Positions 1 to 4,250 of a stretch of 5,002 nucleotides of DNA are shown here, piece by piece. How positions within the stretch are numbered: the first letter of the stretch is position 1; each line of letters starts with the position of its first letter. This DNA comes from Erwinia sp. GTDB taxonomy: Bacteria > Pseudomonadota > Gammaproteobacteria > Enterobacterales > Enterobacteriaceae. The notes under the pieces are model-generated. The model had not been told where the DNA came from, searched no databases, and saw only the letters and a program-made list of their open reading frames with translations. The stretch spans positions 1,125-6,126 of the forward strand of contig DOOK01000237.1 in the NCBI GenBank assembly GCA_003512805.1, read 5' to 3'. The position numbers and the translations under genes were made by a program.

Positions 1-205
1 TGCCGCGGTTGGTCGGGATAGTGACGGTACGCAGCGAGCGTTCATCCGCCTGTTTCTCCAACATGGGATGATTGATCAGTTGCAGATCCCCTACCCAAAT
101 CAGCAACAGCAGCATGGAAACGAACACGCCAAGGCAAATCAGGCGAAAGCGAACGGGATGAAACGGCTCCTGGTCTTTAGCCAGTGATTTCTTTAAGCGG
201 GGCAT
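1..205 (-). CDS. FtsI-like class B penicillin-binding protein, N-terminal fragment (cut by window edge)
   Basis: The reverse strand from 205 down to the window edge encodes 68 residues starting MPRLKKSLAKDQEPFHPVRF. A basic cytoplasmic tail of about 18 residues is followed by one hydrophobic segment (about residues 19-42, rich in Leu, Val and Ile) and then the stretch QADERSLRTVTIPTNRG. That matches the start of FtsI (PBP3), where a single N-terminal membrane anchor is followed by a motif of the form MRSLR...TSRG. MrdA (PBP2) has a different sequence here (NRIKLVPIAPSRG), so FtsI type fits better. The family consists of inner-membrane D,D-transpeptidases that cross-link septal peptidoglycan in the periplasm; the catalytic domain lies outside the window. 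The start at 205 has an AGAAGAG Shine-Dalgarno-like stretch close by and an in-frame stop upstream. The gene is not in the dcw cluster context, so it is probably a second FtsI copy like PBP3SAL of Salmonella. That last step is inference. Confidence 0.82.
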   Translation of the reverse strand, partial: MPRLKKSLAKDQEPFHPVRFRLICLGVFVSMLLLLIWVGDLQLINHPMLEKQADERSLRTVTIPTNRG

Positions 206-243
206 GGCTCTTCTGTCGGCGAATAGCGAATAACTGACCGGGA

Positions 244-249
244 GTTATA
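244..249 (-). promoter_or_regulatory. Candidate -10 element for the FtsI-like gene
   Basis: On the minus strand TATAAC matches the sigma-70 -10 consensus at five of six positions and lies about 40 bp before the start codon, downstream of a T-rich run. No good -35 hexamer is seen 16-18 bp upstream, so the promoter would be weak or activator-dependent. The rest of 206-340 holds nothing else I can recognise. Readthrough from the omr terminator could also supply transcript. Confidence 0.3.
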
Positions 250-340
250 CAAAAAATGCAGGAGTGAGAACAGGAAAACTGTGTTTCAGATCGTGATTAT
301 CGCCGGGCGGTTTGTCTGAAAAGCGAGTGAGGCGCCAGAT

Positions 341-366
341 AAAAAAAACCTGCGCATCTGCGCAGG
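341..366 (-). terminator. Intrinsic terminator of the Omr sRNA
   Basis: A perfect 7-bp GC-rich stem (CCTGCGC/GCGCAGG, 349-366) with the tetraloop AGAT is followed directly by T8 on the minus strand (348-341). It forms the 3' end of the sRNA and probably serves as its Hfq-binding tail. The plus strand lacks a T tract after the stem, so termination should be one-directional. Confidence 0.92.
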
Positions 367-414
367 TCGGTGAAACAAAGTTAATTTTGATGTTCACCCA
401 TCAATACCTCTGGG
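341..414 (-). ncRNA. omrA: OmrA/OmrB-family small regulatory RNA
   Basis: The minus strand begins CCCAGAGGUAUUGAU at 414, the conserved 5' end that OmrA and OmrB use to pair with target mRNAs, and ends in the terminator hairpin CCUGCGC-AGAU-GCGCAGG with eight U residues, which matches my memory of E. coli OmrB. Between them a 6-bp stem (GGUGAA at 398-393 with UUCACC at 374-369) closes an 18-nt loop. The predicted length is about 74 nt, shorter than the 82-88 nt E. coli RNAs because the variable middle is reduced. In E. coli, OmrA and OmrB are induced by EnvZ-OmpR, depend on Hfq, and repress outer-membrane proteins (ompT, cirA, fepA, fecA), csgD, flhDC and ompR; the same role is inferred here. 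The position on the strand opposite galR agrees with E. coli. Only one copy is present in the window, so the choice between the names omrA and omrB is arbitrary. Confidence 0.93.
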
Positions 415-420
415 ACCTAA

Positions 421-426
421 ACTGTA
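421..426 (-). promoter_or_regulatory. -10 element of the omr promoter
   Basis: TACAGT on the minus strand ends 6 nt before the predicted +1 at 414, exactly where a sigma-70 -10 hexamer should be, and matches TATAAT at four of six positions. The corresponding -35 region (about 444-449, GGCGAG) does not resemble TTGACA. This suits a promoter that needs an activator such as OmpR. Confidence 0.6.
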
Positions 427-460
427 GCAACCGGGCCAGCCTGCTCGCCAGCGCGCATTC

Positions 461-486
461 GCAACAGTTACCCGCAAAATGTAACC
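461..486 (-). promoter_or_regulatory. Candidate OmpR-binding site upstream of omr
   Basis: On the minus strand GTTACATTTT (485-476) is close to the TTTACATTTT half of OmpR boxes. It is followed after 3 bp by GGTAACTGTT (472-463), which resembles the second, GNAACA-like half. The pair also forms GTTAC-N9-GTAAC. The site lies about 50-72 bp upstream of the predicted omr start, a plausible place for an activator, and E. coli omrA/omrB are known OmpR targets. Binding here is inferred from sequence similarity only. Confidence 0.5.
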
Positions 487-709
487 AGCCATGTGATTTC
501 TATGTGTTTTTGCAATGTTAGCGAGAAATTGCCGGGCAAGGCATCCTGTCCGGGTAAACCCATCGCCGGGCAACAGGCAGGAAAAAAACGTTCAGGCCCG
601 TTGGACCAGGGTAAACAGCCCTCTAAAAAATTGAGGTGGTTCGTGTCTTCCATCGCTTGATCATCAGCGATTACTGGCACCATTAAAATGCTGTTCCTGA
701 CGCCTGACG
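487..709. other. Intergenic region between the omr regulatory region and the reductase gene
   Basis: No gene is supported here. The stretch has a 9-bp direct repeat GCCGGGCAA (531-539 and 565-573), a 6-bp inverted repeat ATCGCT/AGCGAT (652-657 and 666-671) around a TGATCA palindrome, and an A/T-rich run at 623-632. An open frame of 71 codons on the minus strand (683-468) has an AGGA-like stretch 10 nt before its ATG. It resembles no family I know and runs into the omr control region, so it is not called as a gene. The region probably holds the 3' end of the reductase transcript and far-upstream DNA of omr. Confidence 0.5.
584..618 (-). terminator. Possible weak terminator downstream of the reductase gene
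   Basis: On the minus strand GGTCC-AAC-GGGCC can form a 5-bp stem containing one G-U pair and a 3-nt loop. A run of seven T residues (587-581) follows, but only after six intervening bases (TGAACG). The gap before the T tract makes it imperfect. It is oriented to stop transcription from the reductase gene before it reaches omr. Confidence 0.27.
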
Positions 710-714
710 TCAGG
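696..714 (-). terminator. Hairpin overlapping the reductase stop codon
   Basis: On the minus strand CCTGACG-TCAGG-CGTCAGG forms a perfect 7-bp stem with a 5-nt loop, and the TGA stop codon of the reductase (712-710) lies in its 5' arm and loop. Only a TTTT tract is found, several bases downstream (near 688-685), so it may be a weak terminator or a 3'-end stabilising hairpin rather than a classical intrinsic terminator. Confidence 0.35.
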
Positions 715-2977
715 TTTCCACCTTGCGAATTTCCACCAGGCAACTCATGGCGTTTGGTCCCTGCGTCAGCGACGAGGTGCCAATGTCCAACGTTAACACA
801 TTTGGATTGCCTGCCTGGTCATACGGCAGCCAGGCTTTGCCGAAGCCCGGATCGAACCAGGCGCCGGTAGCGATAACCACCACGCTGCGGCTGAGGCCGT
901 CCGTCAGTCTGGCCCCCGCCAGCATGCGCCCGCGATCGTTACTGACTTCAATGGTGTCGCCCTCGACAATGCCGCGCATCCCGGCGTCAGCCGGATGCAG
1001 CCAGAGCGTTTCCCGGCCAGCGGTTTTGTTAGCCTGTACCGCAGGCGTAGCATCCATCTGGCTATGTAAACGGTCGTCCGGCTGAACGGAAATCATATGC
1101 AGCGGAAAGCGCTGACGGATCTCCGCCCCCAGCCACTCCTGCGGCGGCCGCCATTCAGGATGCGGCGCAAAGTCCGCCAGGCCAAAGCCTGCGAGGGTTT
1201 CGCTGAATAACTCAATTTTCCCACTGGCGGTCTGGATCGGGTTTTGCTGCGGATCGCGGCGAAAATCTTCCATAAAAACAAACGGCTTATCGCCTTCAGG
1301 TACCTCTACATAGCCCTGTTCCCAGAACGTCTGAAAATCCGGCCAGTCGACGCCCCTGCGCTGGTGCGCCGCCGCGCACTGCTGGTAAAGGTGCTCAATC
1401 CACTGCGCTTCGTTACGTTTTTCAGTAAAGGTATCGCGATAGCCCAGACGTTCCGCCAGATCGGCAAAAATATCAAAGTCGTTACGCGCCTGATGCTGGG
1501 GTTTGATCGCCTGATGCATGGCCAGCACAAAGCGGTCGCGGGACGATCCGCCAATGTCGTTGCGCTCCAGCGAGGTCGTTACCGGCAGGACGATATCCGC
1601 CATTTGTGCGGCTGGCGTCCAGACAATATCCTGCACGATAACCGTTTCCGGCTTCTGCCACCCTTTTACCAGCCGGTTAAGCTGCTGATGGTGATGGAAC
1701 GGATTGCCGCCTGCCCAGTGGATCAGGTGAATATCGGGATAAATCTGCGTTTTACCCTGAAACGCGTAAGGCTCCCCCGGATGCAGTAGCATATCGCTGA
1801 TGCGCGCCACCGGGATCGACTGGTCAGCAATCGGGTTGACGCCGGTAGAGATCGTTGGCGCCGGTCCGTCAATACGCGGATTGCCTACCCCATTCATTGA
1901 GCCATGTCCGAAAGAGAATCCGGCACCCGGCAGGCCAGGCTGGCCCAGCATCGACGAGAGTGCGATCATCATCCAGTAAGGCTGCTCGCCGCGATGGGCG
2001 CGCTGCACGGAATAGGCGCTGGTCATAAAGCTGCGCCTGCCGATCAGCTGTCTGGCCAGTAGCTCAATGCGCGCAGCGGGAATGCCGGTAATCTCGCTGG
2101 CCCAACGTGGGGTTTTCGCTGTCCCGTCGCGCTCACCCAGCAGATAGCCGCGCAGCTGTGGATAACCCACGCAGTGCGAAGCCAGAAAATCACGATCTGC
2201 CGCGCCCAGCCTCTCCACCTCGTACCCCAGCGCCAGCATCAGCGCCACGTCGGTATTGGGCCGGATCGGAATCCATTCGGCATTAACAAAGTGCGGGCAG
2301 TCATCGCGCATTGGGCTGATGTTGATTATCGGCGTGCCTTTGGCAGCCAGTTCAAGCAGCGCCGGTTTCAGGCTGTGCTCCCCCGCCCCGCCAGAAGCAA
2401 CCTGGCCGTTTTTCAATGCCAGTCCGCCAAAGGCCACAAAAATGTCGCTGTGCTCAATCACGCTCGGCCAGTCGGTCACCCGGCCGGTCAGCGGCAGCCA
2501 GGTACCGATAATATAGGGCAGGAAAAACTGCGCGGCACCCCAGCTGTAGTTGCCCACCTGATCGATGCCGCCGCCGCCGGTAAAATAGAAGCGGCGGATC
2601 AGGCTGCGGGCATGGTTAACGCGGCCCGCCGAAGACCAGCCGTAAGAACCGTTAAAAATACCGCTTGCGCCATAGAGATCGCGTACCCGCCGGTTTTCTT
2701 CCGCCACTAAATCCAGTGCCGTTTCCCAATCCACCGCCACAAAATCCTCCCGACCCCGCAGCGTGCGATCGCTTTTTTCACGCGATTTAAGCCAGGAGCG
2801 ACGCACCATTGGCTGACGAATGCGCCTGTCGGAATAGACCAGTTCAGGAATAGTGTTGAGCATGGGCGACGGATCGCGATCGGCGAAGAAGGGTTCGCAG
2901 CGCTGCAGCTTACCGTCTTCGACAACGGCGGTAAAAGCCCCCCAGTGGGCAAGGTGCGGCACTTTTTTTAACGTCAT
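710..2977 (-). CDS. Molybdopterin-dependent S/N-oxide reductase, BisC/TorZ-like, cytoplasmic
   Basis: This gene encodes 755 residues, close to the 777 of E. coli BisC as I recall it, and aligns with the DMSO/TMAO/biotin-sulfoxide reductase branch of the bis-MGD molybdenum enzymes. Visible landmarks, numbered from the 2977 start, are WGAF (12-15) at the head of domain I; SYGW (111-114), whose Tyr112 and Trp114 match the active-site Tyr114/Trp116 of Rhodobacter DMSO reductase; GNYSWGAAQ (142-150), where Ser145 is the expected Mo ligand; ADIVLPVTTSLERND (460-474); TASGKIELFS (583-592); and a C-terminal pterin-binding domain containing RLHSQ (636-640). There is no N-terminal Cys motif for an Fe-S cluster and no twin-arginine signal peptide, so it should act in the cytoplasm like BisC, reducing biotin sulfoxide, methionine sulfoxide or similar oxides. 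The substrate cannot be told from sequence. Start choice: 2977 places the N-terminus about as far before WGAF as in BisC but has a poor Shine-Dalgarno. An in-frame ATG at 3022, preceded by GGAAAA, would add 15 residues. The frame remains open to 3295, but that part runs antisense into galR and has no family match. No partner subunit gene is adjacent. Confidence 0.9.
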   Translation of the reverse strand: MTLKKVPHLAHWGAFTAVVEDGKLQRCEPFFADRDPSPMLNTIPELVYSDRRIRQPMVRRSWLKSREKSDRTLRGREDFVAVDWETALDLVAEENRRVRDLYGASGIFNGSYGWSSAGRVNHARSLIRRFYFTGGGGIDQVGNYSWGAAQFFLPYIIGTWLPLTGRVTDWPSVIEHSDIFVAFGGLALKNGQVASGGAGEHSLKPALLELAAKGTPIINISPMRDDCPHFVNAEWIPIRPNTDVALMLALGYEVERLGAADRDFLASHCVGYPQLRGYLLGERDGTAKTPRWASEITGIPAARIELLARQLIGRRSFMTSAYSVQRAHRGEQPYWMMIALSSMLGQPGLPGAGFSFGHGSMNGVGNPRIDGPAPTISTGVNPIADQSIPVARISDMLLHPGEPYAFQGKTQIYPDIHLIHWAGGNPFHHHQQLNRLVKGWQKPETVIVQDIVWTPAAQMADIVLPVTTSLERNDIGGSSRDRFVLAMHQAIKPQHQARNDFDIFADLAERLGYRDTFTEKRNEAQWIEHLYQQCAAAHQRRGVDWPDFQTFWEQGYVEVPEGDKPFVFMEDFRRDPQQNPIQTASGKIELFSETLAGFGLADFAPHPEWRPPQEWLGAEIRQRFPLHMISVQPDDRLHSQMDATPAVQANKTAGRETLWLHPADAGMRGIVEGDTIEVSNDRGRMLAGARLTDGLSRSVVVIATGAWFDPGFGKAWLPYDQAGNPNVLTLDIGTSSLTQGPNAMSCLVEIRKVET

Positions 2978-3179
2978 GGCGGGCAGTCCGGCTGGTGATT
3001 TTGTCAGGCAACAGGCTACCATTTTTCCGCTGCGCTGCCGTAAACTTCTGTGCGGTCGGCAAGCCCGATAGCCCGCAGGCTGAAACGGCAAAGCTTTCAC
3101 GCAAAGACCTGATTCGGCGAAGCGGAGTGGGTAGGCCCCTTTTTCGTTAGCTTTGCGACAGCCACAGCATTCTGTTTGC

Positions 3180-3208
3180 TTGAAGTAGCTGGCAATTTCC
3201 GCAACACT
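3180..3208 (+). promoter_or_regulatory. Candidate galR promoter
   Basis: TTGAAG (3180-3185) is a fair -35 hexamer. After 17 bp comes AACACT (3203-3208), a poor -10. A start near 3215 would put the palindromic operator at about +1 to +16. The hexamers are weak and the assignment rests mainly on geometry. Confidence 0.3.
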
Positions 3209-3214
3209 GGAGCC

Positions 3215-3230
3215 ATGTAAACGTTTACCC
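3215..3230. promoter_or_regulatory. Candidate GalR/GalS operator before galR
   Basis: The core GTAAACGTTTAC (3217-3228) is a perfect 12-bp palindrome with the central CG typical of LacI-family operators. The 16-bp frame ATGTAAACGTTTACCC fits the GalR/GalS consensus GTGNAANCGNTTNCAC at nearly every specified position, failing at the two outer edges. It ends just before the galR Shine-Dalgarno and 15 bp before the ATG, which suggests autorepression of galR. GalS, or another LacI-family protein with a similar site, could also bind. Confidence 0.68.
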
Positions 3231-3231
3231 T

Positions 3232-3237
3232 GGAAGG
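3232..3237 (+). promoter_or_regulatory. Shine-Dalgarno sequence of galR
   Basis: GGAAGG lies 8 bp before the ATG at 3246 and fixes that start. It directly follows the putative operator, so a repressor bound there would block transcription elongation or initiation rather than touch translation. Confidence 0.7.
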
Positions 3238-3245
3238 CTGTCACT

Positions 3246-4247
3246 ATGGCTACCATTAAGGATGTTGCCAGGCTGGCGGGCGTGTCTGTCGCCACTGTTT
3301 CTCGCGTGATTAACCATTCGCCTAAAGCCAGCGACGCTTCTCGCCAGGCTGTTAACAGCGCAATGGAAGTATTGCAGTATCATCCCAATGCTAACGCGCG
3401 CGCCCTGGCACAGCAGTCAACGGAAACCATGGGGCTGGTGGTAGGGGATGTTTCCGATCCCTTTTTCGGCGCGCTGGTAAAAGCGGTTGAGCAGGTCGCC
3501 TACGGTACCGGCAACTTTTTGCTGATTGGCAACGGTTACCACAATGAGCAAAAAGAGCGTCAGGCCATAGAACAATTGATTAGACACCGCTGCGGCGCGC
3601 TGGTCGTGCATACCAAAAAGATCCCGGATGCCGATCTGATCCCGCTGATGAAACAGATCCCGGGAATGGTATTGATCAACCGTGCGCTGCCGGGGTTTGA
3701 AAAGCGCTGTATCGCGCTGGATGACCGCTACGGATCCTGGCTGGCAACTCGTCACCTGATCCAACAGGGTCATCAGAACATCGCGTTTATCTGCTCAAAC
3801 CACCCTATTTCCGATGCGGACGAGCGCCTGCAGGGCTATTACGACGCGCTGAAGGAGCATAACCTGCCGTGCGGCGATCGGCTGGTCGCCTTTGGCGAAC
3901 CGGATGAGATCGGCGGCGAACAGGCAATGACAGAGTTGCTGGGGCGCGGCAAGGCTTTTACCGCCGTTGCCTGCTATAACGATTCGATGGCGGCAGGCGC
4001 GCTGGCGGTGCTTAGCGATAACGGCGTGCGGGTGCCGGAAGAGATGTCGCTGATCGGCTTTGATGATGTGCTGGTGTCGCGCTATGTCCGCCCAAGGCTG
4101 ACCACCGTGCGCTACCCTATCGTTACCATGGCACAGCAGGCAGCAGAACTGGCGTTAGCGCTGGCTAATAACCAGCCGCTGCCCGAGGTGACCAATCTGT
4201 TCAGTCCGACGTTGGTTCGCCGCCATTCGGTCGGCTCGCCGGACTGA
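3246..4247 (+). CDS. galR: Galactose operon repressor GalR
   Basis: This is a 333-residue LacI/GalR-family repressor. The N-terminus MATIKDVARLAGVSVATVSR followed by VIN-SPKAS is the GalR helix-turn-helix (about residues 4-23). The hinge helix follows, with PNANARAL (47-54) including the Leu that intercalates in the operator minor groove. The effector-binding domain (about 60-333) folds like periplasmic sugar-binding proteins and carries GalR-typical stretches: VGDVSDPFFGA, LIGNGYHNEQKERQAIEQL, CYNDSMAAGA, LIGFDDVLVSRYVRPRLTTV. GalR dimers repress gal/mgl-type genes for galactose use and are released by D-galactose or D-fucose. The tail after LVRRHSV is about 10 residues shorter than in E. 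coli GalR (343 aa). The ATG at 3246 is preceded by GGAAGG at 3232-3237 with 8-bp spacing, and a GalR-type operator lies immediately upstream. The gene converges on lysA with 3 bp between stops, as in E. coli, but its upstream neighbour is a molybdoenzyme gene. Confidence 0.97.
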   Translation: MATIKDVARLAGVSVATVSRVINHSPKASDASRQAVNSAMEVLQYHPNANARALAQQSTETMGLVVGDVSDPFFGALVKAVEQVAYGTGNFLLIGNGYHNEQKERQAIEQLIRHRCGALVVHTKKIPDADLIPLMKQIPGMVLINRALPGFEKRCIALDDRYGSWLATRHLIQQGHQNIAFICSNHPISDADERLQGYYDALKEHNLPCGDRLVAFGEPDEIGGEQAMTELLGRGKAFTAVACYNDSMAAGALAVLSDNGVRVPEEMSLIGFDDVLVSRYVRPRLTTVRYPIVTMAQQAAELALALANNQPLPEVTNLFSPTLVRRHSVGSPD

Positions 4248-4250
4248 CGC

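Larger units (their letters stand above)
2978..3245. other. Divergent intergenic region between the reductase gene and galR
   Basis: The region must hold promoters for both flanking genes. Besides the galR elements listed separately, it has a 7-bp inverted repeat CGCAAAG/CTTTGCG (3100-3106 and 3151-3157) spanning 44 nt. Inside that span the plus strand reads GGGTAGGCCCCTTTTT (3130-3145), a short GC hairpin followed by T5. A palindrome AAAGCTTT lies at 3090-3097. I found no convincing -35/-10 pair for the reductase and no good FNR box (TTGAT-N4-ATCAA). Whether the inverted repeat forms a leader-RNA structure is unknown. Confidence 0.45.

Noticed and set aside
312..521. 69-codon plus-strand open frame across the sRNA
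   Set aside because: It is the antisense of Omr and its promoter, which explain the sequence fully.
531..573. Two copies of GCCGGGCAA considered as a repeat array
   Set aside because: There are only two short copies with no regular spacer, too few for CRISPR or an iteron set.
606..616. CCAGGGTAAAC, reverse complement of an 11-nt part of the galR operator region (3223-3233)
   Set aside because: Only one half of the palindrome is shared, and a chance 11-nt match is expected in 5 kb when both strands are compared.
655..671. TTGAT...ATCAG around 657-667 considered as an FNR box
   Set aside because: The half-sites overlap instead of being separated by 4 bp, and the position is downstream of the reductase gene.
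468..683. 71-codon open frame on the minus strand with an AGGA-like stretch upstream
   Set aside because: The protein resembles nothing known, is compositionally ordinary, and ends inside the omr upstream control region. It is likely chance in a GC-rich gap.
2978..3295. Upstream extension of the reductase reading frame by 106 codons into galR
   Set aside because: It runs antisense through the galR start and operator, shows no family similarity, and the domain already begins properly after the 2977 ATG.
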